Origin: Nitrospira sp. Ga0074138
GTDB lineage: Bacteria > Nitrospirota > Nitrospiria > Nitrospirales > Nitrospiraceae
NCBI GenBank assembly: GCA_001464735.1
Contig: LNDU01000043.1
Location: forward strand, 157,273-221,272
Reading direction: 5' to 3'
DNA length: 64,000 nucleotides
This document shows, in pieces, positions 52,811 to 63,319 of the stretch. How positions within the stretch are numbered: position 1 is the stretch's first letter; the number at the start of each line of letters is the position of its first letter. Made by a program: the position numbers and the translations under genes. The notes under the pieces were generated by a model. The model was not told where the DNA came from. It did not search any database and saw nothing but the letters and a program-made list of their open reading frames with translations.

Positions 52811-55198
52811 CTACCTTTCTTGCTGAACATCATTGAGGCGGTGCGCAGCAACCACTGCCTGCCCAAGAGACAGTCCGCCGTCATTGGGTGGTACCAGCGC
52901 CTGGCTATAGACCGTGAACCCCGCCTCCTCTAATTGTCGCCTGACCAGCGACAGGAGCAGCCGATTTTGAAAACAGCCGCCGGTCAGGACGACACGAGGG
53001 AACCCAGCCACTTGCGCCACGCGAATAATCGAGTTGGCAAGACCAACATGAAAGCGCGCGGCAATGCGCTCAAGACGACAGCCTCGGCGAAGCTCGTCCA
53101 GCATGGCGCTCACCATGGGACGCCAATCGACCGTCCACTTGGTGTCTGGACTATCACTGGGCACCAGATCCATTGGATATCCTTCGACCGTGACTCCACC
53201 AGCCTCCACTGCTTGCTCCGCAGCAAACTGAACGCCCATGGCCGTCTGCCCTTCGAAGGACGCCTGATGACATAAGCCTGTGAGCGATGCCACGGCGTCG
53301 AACAGCCGCCCCATGCTTGTGGTCCAAGGCGACGCGACGCCAGATCTGAGTACGCTCGCCAACTGCGCACGCTGATTGTCTGTCACTTTCCAAGAAGAAA
53401 GAGAAAGCGTCAGCATCTCTTCTCCCATGAGTTCCCACAGGACAGCAGCGGCGGATCGGCGCGGCTCCTTCATGGCCGCTTCTCCGCCCAACAACCGAAA
53501 GGGTTTGAGGGAGGCAAACCGAGTGAACTGCCGGTAACTTGCGATGAAGAATTCTCCGCCCCACACCTGGCTGTCTCCTCCATAGCCAGCTCCATCCCAG
53601 GCGACACCAAGAACCTCGCCGTCGAGCTTGTGTTCCGCCATGCAAGAGGCCACGTGAGCATGGTGGTGCTGTACAGGGATTAACGGCGCAGACAGAGCTT
53701 CGCTCAAGGTTCGCGCAAAGGCCGTCGAGCAATAGTCAGGATGGAGATCGCAGGCAATGGCGTGCGGTTTCACATCGAGCAGCCGCTGGAGATCCTCGAC
53801 CGCCTGCCGGAAAGCCCTGTACGCTTCCAGGGTAGAAAGATCCCCGAGATGTTGGCTGAGCACGACACGATGGCCTGTCAGGAGCGCAACCGTGTTCTTG
53901 AGATGTCCACCCAGGGCGAGAATCGGGCCTTGCCCCTTTCCATCTGACGAGTCGTCGGTCCACCGGATCGTCTGCGGCACATAGCCCCGCGCTCGGCGAA
54001 GGATCATCTGGTCCGCCTTTCGCTTATGCGTCTCGACCCTTTCCTTGTTCTCCGGTGTATATCCAACCACCAATACCACTGAATCATCGACCGGCCTCGC
54101 GATCGGTCGGTCATGTACGAGCAGCGCGTCGGCAATCCCTTTCAGTCGAACCAGCGCCTCTCGCTCGTCCGTCACAATCGGTTCTTCGGATCGGTTGCCG
54201 CTCGTGGCAACCATAGGACGCCCAAGCGATGCCATCAAGAGATGATGGAGCGGCGTTGCCGGCAACATCACACCCAGATAAGGATTGCTCGGCGCCACGG
54301 CATCGGCGAGGACTGCATCTCGCCGCTTGCGGGCTAAGACGATCGGTGCTTGCGGCGAGCAGAGGAGCGCTTCCTCGTCTGACGACAACAGGCAATAGTC
54401 TCTGATCGCATCAATGGACGGGAACAGCACGGCGAAGGGCTTCTCCAGCCTTCGTTTCCGACCCCGTAAGCGCCGGACAGCCTCCTCTGATTTCGCATCG
54501 ACCCAGAGTTGAAATCCACCCAGCCCTTTCACCGCGACGACAAGTCCTTGTTCGAGCAGAGTCGCTGCCTGTTGCAAGGCTCCTTCATCATTCGCGGTTT
54601 CGTGGCCCAGCTCATCCCACAAACATAGGCTTGGACCACAGATCGGACAGGCAATTGGTTCCGCATGAAAGCGCCTGTCTGATTCGGTGGAATACTCGGT
54701 GTGACAGGCAGAGCAGAGTTCGAACCCCGCCATGGTCGTATTGGACCGTTCGTACGGGATCGCTGCGAGTAAGCTATAGCGTGGACCGCATTGTGTGCAG
54801 GTGAGGAATGGATACCGGAAGTGACGGTCGTGTGGGTCGGCGAGCTCACGCTGACAGTCGGCGCAAGTCGCGAGATCCGGAGGAATGCCGAGGACTCGTT
54901 GGCCGGATTCCGCGCTCTGGTTAATCGAAAAGCTGGCGTCGTCGAGTACTGGAACGACCGTCGTGCTCATTGTCTCGACGGAAGCCGAGGACGGGGCGTC
55001 GGTGCGCAACCGCTGGAGAAATTCTTCGACGACCGGTAAGTTCCCTTCTACTTCGATCAGCACATCGTTTCTTGTGTTCTGCACCCACCCGGTCAGCCTC
55101 AACTCACGTGCCAGCCGATAGACGAACGGGCGGAAACCCACACCTTGCACCGTTCCCTCCACCTCGACCCGCACGCGCTGTGCAAGAGCGTCACTCAT
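52811..55198 (-). CDS. hypF: Carbamoyltransferase HypF
   Basis: 795 residues from ATG 55198, overlapping the hypA stop by four bases. Domains in order: acylphosphatase (RVEVEGTVQGVGFRPFVYRL), two zinc-finger pairs (CADCQ...CTQCGPRY and CSACH...CPICGP), YrdC-like (VAVKGLGGFQLWVDAKSEEA), and Kae1-like carbamoyltransferase (VQHHHAHVASCMAEHKLDG). Uses carbamoyl phosphate and ATP to provide the CN group to HypE. Full length for the family. Confidence 0.96.
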   Translation of the reverse strand: MSDALAQRVRVEVEGTVQGVGFRPFVYRLARELRLTGWVQNTRNDVLIEVEGNLPVVEEFLQRLRTDAPSSASVETMSTTVVPVLDDASFSINQSAESGQRVLGIPPDLATCADCQRELADPHDRHFRYPFLTCTQCGPRYSLLAAIPYERSNTTMAGFELCSACHTEYSTESDRRFHAEPIACPICGPSLCLWDELGHETANDEGALQQAATLLEQGLVVAVKGLGGFQLWVDAKSEEAVRRLRGRKRRLEKPFAVLFPSIDAIRDYCLLSSDEEALLCSPQAPIVLARKRRDAVLADAVAPSNPYLGVMLPATPLHHLLMASLGRPMVATSGNRSEEPIVTDEREALVRLKGIADALLVHDRPIARPVDDSVVLVVGYTPENKERVETHKRKADQMILRRARGYVPQTIRWTDDSSDGKGQGPILALGGHLKNTVALLTGHRVVLSQHLGDLSTLEAYRAFRQAVEDLQRLLDVKPHAIACDLHPDYCSTAFARTLSEALSAPLIPVQHHHAHVASCMAEHKLDGEVLGVAWDGAGYGGDSQVWGGEFFIASYRQFTRFASLKPFRLLGGEAAMKEPRRSAAAVLWELMGEEMLTLSLSSWKVTDNQRAQLASVLRSGVASPWTTSMGRLFDAVASLTGLCHQASFEGQTAMGVQFAAEQAVEAGGVTVEGYPMDLVPSDSPDTKWTVDWRPMVSAMLDELRRGCRLERIAARFHVGLANSIIRVAQVAGFPRVVLTGGCFQNRLLLSLVRRQLEEAGFTVYSQALVPPNDGGLSLGQAVVAAHRLNDVQQER

Positions 55199-55548
55199 TC
55201 CTGGACTACCAATTCGTGGAGCACGACTTCCGGTTCTGTTGGTCTCGCGATCACCGCATCTCCGCAAACCGGACAGACATGCTCTGATTCCGTAACCATT
55301 GTGCTTCGAGTACAGCGGGGACACCAAGCCTCTCCTGGGACAGGGATGATTTCCAATGCCGCACCTTCGGCCTTCGTGCCACGAGCAGCCAGCTCAAACG
55401 CCATCTGCAATGCGGAATGATCATGAGTCAGCAAGTGAGACAGTGCGCTGACTTTGAGCCGCACTGCGGATAGTCTGGCGGATCCAGTTCCGTTCAGCTT
55501 CTCTCCCACAGCCTTCACGACTTGTGTCATCAGATGAAACTCATGCAT
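55195..55548 (-). CDS. hypA: Hydrogenase nickel-insertion protein HypA
   Basis: 117 residues from ATG 55548 ([13 protein letters not shown]); the HypA N-terminal MHE binds nickel. The zinc loop has CPRCTRSTMV and CPVCGDAVIA. Overlaps the protease stop by eight bases, so translation is coupled. HypB, its usual GTPase partner, is not in the window. Confidence 0.93.
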   Translation of the reverse strand: MHEFHLMTQVVKAVGEKLNGTGSARLSAVRLKVSALSHLLTHDHSALQMAFELAARGTKAEGAALEIIPVPGEAWCPRCTRSTMVTESEHVCPVCGDAVIARPTEPEVVLHELVVQE

Positions 55549-56023
55549 GACAGGCTTCACATTCCTGGATGATCTGTTTCACGACTTGATCCAATGCCTC
55601 GCCCATAGGGGGCGACAACGGTCGGCCGATTTCCGTATTCCCTACCTCAACTCCGTACACGATGACGGTAGTTGGAAGGACGTCCATTGCTCGGGCCAGC
55701 TCGATCGCCTCCGAGACCCCGATGGCATGGCTGGAGTGAGAAAAGACCTGTCCACCGATCGGGCTCACCGAAGCATCGAGTCGATGGACGCTGCCAGGAG
55801 CCTTCCCACTGCGCACAGCATCGATCAGGATCACGACGGACGCACCTTTCATCAGGTCGATAAGGTCAACGCCCGCCATCTCCGCTTCGATCACCTCGGC
55901 ACGGTCACCGACTTCTTGTCGGATCCGGCGGGCTGCCAGGAGACCGACCGCGTCGTCTCCTCGCATGCCGTTACCAAGACCGATGATCCGAATGGTAGAT
56001 GAATGAGGACTGTCTTTCTTCAT
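55541..56023 (-). CDS. Hydrogenase maturation protease (HybD/HycI family)
   Basis: 160 residues from ATG 56023, overlapping the large-subunit stop by four bases. Motif [20 protein letters not shown] with nickel-binding Glu/Asp ([12 protein letters not shown]) and [12 protein letters not shown], with a His in [13 protein letters not shown]. It removes the C-terminal peptide of the large subunit after nickel insertion; the tail here is 12 residues past the last metal-site His. Confidence 0.93.
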   Translation of the reverse strand: MKKDSPHSSTIRIIGLGNGMRGDDAVGLLAARRIRQEVGDRAEVIEAEMAGVDLIDLMKGASVVILIDAVRSGKAPGSVHRLDASVSPIGGQVFSHSSHAIGVSEAIELARAMDVLPTTVIVYGVEVGNTEIGRPLSPPMGEALDQVVKQIIQECEACHA

Positions 56024-57336
56024 GCAGCCCCTTCCCGTGTGATCTCCAGATTCAGAAAATGCGTCGCGCAGGAAATGCAGGGATCGTAGCAACGGATGAC
56101 CCGTTCACAGGCCAGCGCCACCTCCTGATCGGGAAGATGCAACAGGCGTGGCATGAACAGACGCAGGTCCTGTTCGATACGAGATTGGTTCTGCGAGGTC
56201 GGAGGAACTATCTTGGCTTCACGGATCACACCGTCGCCGTCCACCTGGTATCGATGGTAGAGAATTCCCCGTGGCGCTTCCGTACAAGCCATCCCGATAC
56301 CCGGCTGCACCGAAATCGGTGCTGCCGGTAGGGGCGGAGGTTCATACCGTTCAATGAGCCGCAACGACTCTTCCAGTGCATAGAGGATTTCGACCGAACG
56401 CGCGATGATCCCATGGAACGGATTCCGCAAGGGCAACGCAATCGTACAGTTGGTTAAGACCTGCTTGGCCAACGGCGTCACATGCTCCTGATTCAGATTC
56501 AGACGAGCCAGTGGGCCGACCAGATAGGGCGAGCCTTGTAGGGCACAGTGGAGCGCGGTGGAATAGGCGACCTGGTGTTCGGTGAAATGTTGTTCGAACT
56601 CGTTTGCCGAAATTTGCAGCCCACTGGATACAGCAACCTGACCTTCATTGAAGGGATACTCATCAGGGTGACGAAGCGCGACATATGTGTAGTCAAGCAT
56701 AAAATCGGGATAGTCGAAATCTGCGACCCAGCGCACGGTCTCGATCGCTGCATCGCGCGCCCACAGAAGTTCATCTTTCAATTCCTCCAGCTCGCTGCGC
56801 CGGGGCACCCGCGAGAAACCACCCACCTTCACGGAGACCGGATGCACGGAACGGCCGCCCAACAACGTCATGATGGCATTGCCGGCCTTCTTGAGCCGCA
56901 AGCCTCGGGTCACCACAGCCGGATGATCCTTCGCCATCGCAATGCCGCTGTCATACCCGAGAAAATCCGGCGCCTGGAGCATGTACACATGCAGCGCATG
57001 GCTTTCGATCCACTCGCCGCAATAGATGAGCCGCCGCAGGTCTCGCAACGCCCCTTCGACACGCAGGCCAAAAATCTGCTCGATCGCATGGACTGCGCTC
57101 ATCTGATACGCCACGGGGCAGATGCCGCAGATCCGCGCGACGATGTCCGGCACTTCGCTGCAATGCCGTCCCTGCAAGAAAGCTTCGAAAAACCTGGGTG
57201 GCTCGAAGATCTTGAGTTGAACGTCCTGAACGGTTTCACCCTTCACGGTGACACGGAGCGCGCCTTCACCCTCCACGCGTGCCACCAGGTCGACGGCAAT
57301 AGTTCTCGTGTTCCTCGCCTCTTCTTTGCCCGTCAC
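56020..57336 (-). CDS. hydA: Group 3b [NiFe] hydrogenase large (alpha) subunit
   Basis: 438 residues, holds the NiFe centre. L1 motif [10 protein letters not shown] with Cys70 and Cys73; L2 motif DPCISCATH with Cys420 and Cys423. The His at 426 is the likely cleavage site and 427-438 the tail removed by the protease. [20 protein letters not shown] is a usual N-terminus. Oxidises or makes H2 with NAD(P)H, and in group 3b can also reduce sulfur. 17 bases after hydD. Confidence 0.96.
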   Translation of the reverse strand: MTGKEEARNTRTIAVDLVARVEGEGALRVTVKGETVQDVQLKIFEPPRFFEAFLQGRHCSEVPDIVARICGICPVAYQMSAVHAIEQIFGLRVEGALRDLRRLIYCGEWIESHALHVYMLQAPDFLGYDSGIAMAKDHPAVVTRGLRLKKAGNAIMTLLGGRSVHPVSVKVGGFSRVPRRSELEELKDELLWARDAAIETVRWVADFDYPDFMLDYTYVALRHPDEYPFNEGQVAVSSGLQISANEFEQHFTEHQVAYSTALHCALQGSPYLVGPLARLNLNQEHVTPLAKQVLTNCTIALPLRNPFHGIIARSVEILYALEESLRLIERYEPPPLPAAPISVQPGIGMACTEAPRGILYHRYQVDGDGVIREAKIVPPTSQNQSRIEQDLRLFMPRLLHLPDQEVALACERVIRCYDPCISCATHFLNLEITREGAA

Positions 57337-57353
57337 CCTCTACTCCTCACCTA

Positions 57354-58175
57354 TTACCCCTTGTTCTCCCAAACCGTGCTTTCATTCCGAAAGGGGTCCA
57401 CAGCGCCGTTGATACCACGAAATCGCCGCAGGACCTCGACCGGAATCAGTTGCAGTCCCTCATGGAAGTGCCTCGCGAGGGAGGCCGTGTTGGGTGGAAG
57501 ACCTGGCCCTTTCCTTGCGCCTTCGCTTGGTCCAAAACAGCCGTAACAGTCCCGCCCCATAGCCGGACAGATCGCCCCGCAACCGGTCCTGGTCACCGGC
57601 CCAAGACAAGGCATCCCCTTCGCAACCACCACGCACACATTTCCTCGCCGCTTGCACTCCAGACAGACACTGTCAGCCGGCAGGTGAAGCTGGACTCCAG
57701 CCACCAAGTCCGTGATGACGCGCAGGAGTTGGCCCTTCTCGATCGGACAGCCCCACAATTCGAAGTCCACATGGACATGTTCCGAGATGGGAGTGGAGGT
57801 GCTGAGACTCTGGATATAGTCCGGCCTGGGATAGACAGCCTGTTTAAACGCCTCGATATCGCCCCAGTTGCGCAACGCCTGAATGCCGCCGGCTGTCGCG
57901 CAAGCCCCGATCGTGATCAGCACCTTCGCCTGTTGTCGAACGCTCAGAATGCGATGAGCATCCTCTGCCGTGGTGATCGATCCCTCCACCAATACAATAT
58001 CGTACGGGCCCGCATTCATCGCGCTGGAGGCTTCTGGAAAATAGGCGATATCCAACGCCTGGCCCAATGCCAGCAGGTCGTCCTCAAGATTCAAAATGCT
58101 GAGCTGGCACCCGTCGCAGGAAGCGAACTTGATCACCGCCAGCCTTGGCCGCTGCCTCAATTCAGGATTGGACAT
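57354..58175 (-). CDS. hydD: Group 3b [NiFe] hydrogenase small (delta) subunit
   Basis: 273 residues. Proximal FeS cluster from ASCDGCQLSILN near residues 18-30 and later Cys; further FeS motifs include ICPAMGRDCYGCFGPSE. Passes electrons from the NiFe site of the large subunit to the flavin subunit. No signal peptide, so cytosolic. Ten bases downstream of hydG. Confidence 0.95.
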   Translation of the reverse strand: MSNPELRQRPRLAVIKFASCDGCQLSILNLEDDLLALGQALDIAYFPEASSAMNAGPYDIVLVEGSITTAEDAHRILSVRQQAKVLITIGACATAGGIQALRNWGDIEAFKQAVYPRPDYIQSLSTSTPISEHVHVDFELWGCPIEKGQLLRVITDLVAGVQLHLPADSVCLECKRRGNVCVVVAKGMPCLGPVTRTGCGAICPAMGRDCYGCFGPSEGARKGPGLPPNTASLARHFHEGLQLIPVEVLRRFRGINGAVDPFRNESTVWENKG

Positions 58176-58184
58176 GGCTTCGCC

Positions 58185-59018
58185 TCACACGCCTGTCTGT
58201 CCTAACCACTGCGCCACTCGGTCGTACCGCATGACCGGGCCGTCTTTGCACAGAAAGTACGGACCCATCTGACAATGGCCACAGAGGCCGATGCCACACT
58301 CCATGTGCCGCTCTAACGATACGTAGATGGCAGTCGCCGGAATGCCGCGTCTCATTAGGATTGGCACACCTAAACGCATCATGATCTCTGGTCCGCACAT
58401 CAGCGCGATGCTCTTCATGGAATCGATCGCCACTTCCTCAAACAGCTCCGTCACCACACCGATGTGATAACTCCAGGTCTTGTCCGGCTGATCGCTGGCC
58501 AGCAGGACTTCCGTATCGGGAGCGCGCCGCCATTGGTCGAACCGCTCACGATAAAGCAGGTCATGTGGGGTCTTGACGCCGTGAAGGATCTTAATAGAGC
58601 CATACTGCTCGCGCCGCTTGAAAATATATTCGATGGCTCCCACCAGCGGGGCACACCCCAGGCCGCCGGTCACGATCACCACGTTCCGCCCACACGCCTC
58701 TTCCAGCGGCCACCCCTGTCCGAAGGGGCCTCTGATGCCCAATACATCGCCGGGCTGCAGATCGGCAATTGCCTTGGTGACTCGCCCCACGGTACGGATC
58801 GTATGGTCCAGAAACTCCGGTTCATCCGGGTCCGACACGATGGAAATCGCCACTTCGCCGACGCCGAACACATAGACCATATTGAACTGGCCGGCTGCGA
58901 ATCGAAAGCACTGCCGCGCCTGCTCGTCCACGAGCTGCAAGCGATAGGTATTGATGTCTTCGGCTTCCCGGATCTTTTCCACAATGGTGGCCGGATGGAT
59001 GACGTAGGGATTGGCCAT
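58185..59018 (-). CDS. hydG: Group 3b hydrogenase flavin subunit (gamma, NAD(P)-binding)
   Basis: 277 residues. FAD site FRFAAGQFNMVYVFGVGEVA, NAD(P) site VVIVTGGLGCAPLVGAIEYI, and a C-terminal 2Fe-2S motif MECGIGLCGHCQMGPYFLCK. Ferredoxin-NADP reductase-like; links the hydrogenase to NAD(P)+. 15 bases after hydB. Confidence 0.95.
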   Translation of the reverse strand: MANPYVIHPATIVEKIREAEDINTYRLQLVDEQARQCFRFAAGQFNMVYVFGVGEVAISIVSDPDEPEFLDHTIRTVGRVTKAIADLQPGDVLGIRGPFGQGWPLEEACGRNVVIVTGGLGCAPLVGAIEYIFKRREQYGSIKILHGVKTPHDLLYRERFDQWRRAPDTEVLLASDQPDKTWSYHIGVVTELFEEVAIDSMKSIALMCGPEIMMRLGVPILMRRGIPATAIYVSLERHMECGIGLCGHCQMGPYFLCKDGPVMRYDRVAQWLGQTGV

Positions 59019-59033
59019 TTGTTTCCTGCAATG

Positions 59034-60185
59034 CTATCCGCCGGCCGCCTCTGGCCGACGGCTGGTGGTTGACTGCTGTTCGCTTGGTGTCAGCAACGCC
59101 GGCAACTCCTCGGTCAAATCGATCCCGACCGGACACCAGGTGATGCATCGGCCACAGCCGACGCAACCGGACGCGCCGAATTGATCGATCCAGGATGCGA
59201 GCTTATGCGTCAGCCACATGCGGTACCGATCTTTGATCGTCGGGCGCATGTTCTTCCCGTGGATATAGCCATGTTCTTGAGTGAAACAGGAATCCCACAA
59301 TCTGGCATGTGTAGTGTGCTGGTACGAGAGGTCCGGTGTCTCCTCGACCGTATGGCAAAAGCAAGTTGGGCACACCATCGTGCAATTGGTGCAGGCAAGG
59401 CATCGCCCTGCCACCTCGTCCCATCGAGGATGTTCGTGAGCATCATAGAGAGCCTGCGGCAAGCGTGAGTGATCCAACCGTCTGACTTGGCTCTGGGCGC
59501 AGGCGTCGACACGCGTCGCTGCCTCAGCACTCAGTTGTTCTGAACCCCTAGACAAGCAGAGGTTGGAGAGAAGATCGCGTCCTGCCTCACTACCCGCTTC
59601 GATCAAGAGCTGGTCATCTAGCTCCGTCAAAGCGAGATCGAAACCATGCTTGGCACGTGGGCCGGTCTCCATGGATGCGCAAAAACAGGTGTTCAGCGCT
59701 CTGGTGCAATTCACAGCGACTAGGAACAGTCCTTCACGGCGTGCTGCGTAGTAGGGATCTCGGTAGGCGCCGTTCAGAAAAATCTGGTCTTGCGTAGCAA
59801 GCCCGGCCAGATCGCACGCACGAGCGCCGATGATCGCCACCTTCTCCGATTGAGGAAGCGTCGGGTGTGTGGCGAATCCGTCCTTGCTCCGCTCGATCTG
59901 CAAGAGCGGCTCGCGCGGTGCAAAGACGAACGGCTTCAGGGATTGTGGTCCGTGGACGACACCAAAGATTTCCGGTGAGCCGGTCTGTTCCAGCCGGTAG
60001 CGTCCCGGTTCCTGTTGATCACGCCAACCGATCGGCAGTTCGAACACCGAGCTGATCGTCTCCCAGACAACGGATCCTTCTCGCACCGTGGGCCCGACAA
60101 TGCGATATCCCTTTGCATTGAGGGCATCGAGCAATCGTTGGAAGTCGCCTCTTGGCAGGACGCCTATTTCGCCGGCCATCGCCAT
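59034..60185 (-). CDS. hydB: Group 3b hydrogenase FeS subunit (beta)
   Basis: 383 residues. Two 4Fe-4S clusters at the C-terminal end: CLACTNCTMVCPTCFCHTVE and CVGCGRCITWCPVGIDL. An N-terminal ~200-residue domain resembles sulfite-reductase/HydB beta proteins (RSKDGFATHPTLPQSEK). First gene of the hydrogenase operon on the minus strand; promoter region is 60186-60620. ATGs at 60185 and 60179 are both possible starts. Confidence 0.93.
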   Translation of the reverse strand: MAMAGEIGVLPRGDFQRLLDALNAKGYRIVGPTVREGSVVWETISSVFELPIGWRDQQEPGRYRLEQTGSPEIFGVVHGPQSLKPFVFAPREPLLQIERSKDGFATHPTLPQSEKVAIIGARACDLAGLATQDQIFLNGAYRDPYYAARREGLFLVAVNCTRALNTCFCASMETGPRAKHGFDLALTELDDQLLIEAGSEAGRDLLSNLCLSRGSEQLSAEAATRVDACAQSQVRRLDHSRLPQALYDAHEHPRWDEVAGRCLACTNCTMVCPTCFCHTVEETPDLSYQHTTHARLWDSCFTQEHGYIHGKNMRPTIKDRYRMWLTHKLASWIDQFGASGCVGCGRCITWCPVGIDLTEELPALLTPSEQQSTTSRRPEAAGG

Positions 60186-60620
60186 GGTGCAAACCCCAGC
60201 TATTCTCCGACAGACAAGATAATCGTTTCCGCTACCATCGTAAGGACTCTCCTCTTCTCGTGCAAGGCAGAAGAAGCAGATCTGCCTGACAGCCCCCGCT
60301 TACGTCTATTGAGCCGGTGCAGCAGGAGATGCACCACGACCATTCTATATCGATCATTGCGACTTCTCCATCCAGGTTCGTCATGGTTCCACATGCCCGG
60401 CACGTTACCTGAATGGTTCGTGCGAGGAACTTCCACTTCCGTTCGTTTGCCGACCGAACCCCAAGATCCTCAACGCAAGTCGGATTGAGTCGAATGCACC
60501 CGATGCGGTCTTCCTCCGTTTCCGACACGAACAGGAACGAGAGATTAAGCCAAGAAAAGATTCCCGGAACATGTCTTATCTCGCAGGCTAGATCAGCACC
60601 GTTCATGTGTGTTACGCCTT
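60186..60620. other. Upstream region of the hydrogenase operon
   Basis: About 435 bases. It should hold the operon promoter. A minus-strand frame at 60232-60606 is Cys-rich (VTCRACGT, WCISCC) but has no family I can name and no ribosome-binding site I trust. I saw no sigma-54 or clear -35/-10 match. Confidence 0.4.
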
Positions 60621-61340
60621 TTAACGCGATTCACCTGCAGGAACATTTGTTGATCGTTCCTCAATAAGTCTGGCGGCGCGTCGCAGTTGCCACGCGAGAC
60701 TGGTACGGTTGATGGCCCAGGAAGGCGAGATCGGCAATCCGGCTTCGCGCAAAGCATGAGCCGCATACTGGTGGCAGGCGTGGAACAGGTGGTAGGAACG
60801 TACTGCTGGATAGAAGATGGACTGGCCGACCGAGGTAACAGGTGCATCACCCGAGATGGTCCCACGCAGGTATCGACGCAATCGCCGGTGGCCCTCTTCG
60901 CTTAGGCGAAAGACAAGAAGCTCGGAAGGCGGCTGGGGCGTACGCTCCGCCCATACTCGATCATAGTACCCAACTTCCACGACGCCTTCAGTCGGCCAGA
61001 AAAGAGCCAGCACGATCCCGATCAAGCCGGTCTTCCCATCCAGATACCAGGCGCGCTCGGCGTACCCCCACTCTTCATATAAGGGCTGAGAACCGAGTGC
61101 TGAGGACTGATGCGCCGAATCAGAAGAGTTTCTCTCAGCCGTCAGTTCAGAGTCCTCCGTTCCATCTTCTCGCGGAAACGTGATCATCGCATGCCATGTA
61201 TCGAGCGACACAAAAATGGTCCGAGCGGGGGAGTCCGGAGACGGGGGCCACAAGCCTTCGACAGGCGAGACACAGGCCGGAAGCAGCGCGAGTAAGATTG
61301 CCGCTCCACTTGAAAAGATCGTCCACGTTGTATCACTCAT
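60621..61340 (-). CDS. DUF2459-family lipoprotein
   Basis: 239 residues. Lipobox ILLALLPACVSP anchors it. TIFVSLDTWHAMITFPRED near the start and YHLFHACHQYAAHALREAGL near the end fit DUF2459 proteins, a family of about 220-260 residues of unknown role, sometimes near polyhydroxyalkanoate or envelope genes. Likely outer-membrane inner leaflet. Confidence 0.85.
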   Translation of the reverse strand: MSDTTWTIFSSGAAILLALLPACVSPVEGLWPPSPDSPARTIFVSLDTWHAMITFPREDGTEDSELTAERNSSDSAHQSSALGSQPLYEEWGYAERAWYLDGKTGLIGIVLALFWPTEGVVEVGYYDRVWAERTPQPPSELLVFRLSEEGHRRLRRYLRGTISGDAPVTSVGQSIFYPAVRSYHLFHACHQYAAHALREAGLPISPSWAINRTSLAWQLRRAARLIEERSTNVPAGESR

Positions 61341-61519
61341 CTCCGGTCCAGAAGAGGAGACAGACCTTGCCGATTTACGCCAATATTCCGCACCGAAGGA
61401 GTTGAACGAGGACGGCGAGATTCATGACGTCATCGGATCACATCTCCACTCCTTTACGCACACACGTGGCTCCAGCCTATCCACCTTCCGCAACTAACTC
61501 AATGTCGTCGAATGAAATC

Positions 61520-63024
61520 CTAGAACGGCAGCACTTTTTTCACGTCCTGTTGCAACCTGACCAGGTCATACTTCAACAGGAAATTGATTCTGAAACCCTC
61601 TCCCGATACATCGTTCTTGTTGACTCGTTGCCCCCACAGAAATCCTCCGCCGATCGTGATCCCTCCGCTGGGCTATACATGAGGTTGCAATCGAGATACT
61701 GCGTTCTCTTGTAGGTATCGGCGGGAGAACTCTCCGTTGTATTGACTTGAAGAAAGCCATAGGTCACGGTTGAGCGCCAGTATTCATTCCAGAAATGTTG
61801 AATCGCAGCATAGCCTCCGTAGGCCGGCTGGGCGTTGAGGAGTCCAGACGAGTCATATCCTGCATCGAGATTGAGATTCTTAGGATCGATAAAGTACCGA
61901 GAGATCGCCTCACCGTAGACCGCCTGAAATACGATATTGTCTCTCCCCCATAATCTCATCAAGCCCGATGCCATCACGCCATATCCGAACACATGGTCCG
62001 ACTGTCCAGAACTCCTGACACCACCGACCGAACGAAACAGTCCCGCCGTGTTGAAGTGGTAATCATCGGTCTCATACCGATACCGCACCACAAAATCAGG
62101 AAGAGGGCTGGTCGAAGAAACGGTCTGGGCCGTTATGGGATTCATCGATGGAATGCCTGACGAAGGTTGCTCGGCAGACACAGATACGGTATGCCCTGTA
62201 GCCAGGCGGTGCGTATATCGCACCTGCGGATTGAATTGGAAGATCCAAGAGTTGGGACCGTTGAAGTCTACGGTTTCAGGGATCACATCGGAATCATGGA
62301 ATGTCGTCCACGCTTGTCCGACTAGAATGTTTCTTAACTGCGCGTAGAAGTGGCGCAGACGAAGCTCGGTAGTATTTCCTGGGCCGACAAAGTCAATCTC
62401 AATATAGGTGCGCAAGACATCCCATTTGGTATCCGTCCGTGATTCCAGGCTGAGGCGAGAGGCTCTTGCGGCCATATTGTAATTTGATACGTCTAGGTTC
62501 GGAGTGGGTATCGACTCGGGCCGAAACTGGTTAATATTACCGAGTTGACTAAAATCGTAAATCGCATCAGTCCTGATGTAGCCTCCTATCCGCATCATGG
62601 TGTGAGAACCAGGAACGCGGAAGAATCCGCGAAGGGCTGGATCAAATGGAGCATTGTCCAGTCGAGGGTCCGCATCAGCATCTTCAGTTACCAGGTGCCG
62701 TTCCCGATTGATGGCAGGAACGACCGTGTTGGTTCCCGATGAGAGCGGCTCAGCAGGCGACGGCTCTTTCCTCTTGATGCCCTCGACTGATTGCTCCAGT
62801 TCTTTGACCTTGGCTTTCAACGCCTCCAACTCCGACTGTTGAGTTGATGGTTCCGGACCTTGAACCTCAGCGCCAGGCACCTGCCCCAATGCCGAAGCCA
62901 ACACACACGTCGTGGTTATGACGATGATCATCGTCTGTACGATCATCAATTTCCATTGAGAGAGGCTCTCCACTCTGGCACAGTAGCCCTGCTTCATGAC
63001 CACTTCTTGCCTCTCCCTGCTCAT
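61520..63024 (-). pseudogene. DcaP-like outer-membrane porin, frameshifted at the C-terminus
   Basis: About 500 residues from ATG 63024, with AGAGGAG upstream. A signal (VITTTCVLASALGQ) and an N-terminal coiled coil (SELEALKAKVKELEQSVEGI) precede a beta-barrel of DcaP-type porins (GYIRTDAIYDFSQLGN). The open frame ends at TGA 61573 after a wrong-looking tail. If one base is added near 61660, the frame reads SPAEGITIGGGFLWG and ends VKKVLPF at TAG 61520-61522, with the terminal Phe expected of a barrel protein. A one-base loss or assembly error near the 3' end. Confidence 0.75.
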
Positions 63025-63191
63025 TGGACTCCTCTTACGAACAGAAAAGGTCTCGCCCATCTCGAAGGCGCCGGTCACGCGTCACAGCCCCATATCCACC
63101 CGACACTCTCTTCATAAGCGGCAGGTGGAATGCCGATGGTGCTTTACTCCCTCCACTCTCGCATGACTGAATCGCATCCCGGTTGTCTTCG

Positions 63192-63305
63192 TCAGCGGTG
63201 GAGATCGAACGGCACCTGTTCGCGCAATATGTAATAACAGGCGCGCGCGAGTTGATGCGCCACGGCGTTCAGCACCACCAAGGGATGCGTTCGTGCCTGT
63301 TTGCG
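63192..63305 (-). mobile_element. IS110-like transposase C-terminal remnant
   Basis: A 37-codon piece reads RKQARTHPLVVLNAVAHQLA then RACYYILREQVPFDLHR and a stop at 63192-63194. It is the last part of an IS110-type transposase; the rest of the transposase is absent. It sits directly after the CapA fragment. The DNA between them (63306-63352) carries CTAACCCGCATTATTCATGA, which I recall as a repeated sequence in related genomes. Confidence 0.6.
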
Positions 63306-63319
63306 CTAACCCGCATTAT

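Noticed and set aside
60232..60606. Cys-rich frame upstream of the hydrogenase operon
   Set aside because: No ribosome-binding site and no family resemblance; Cys pairs alone are not enough.
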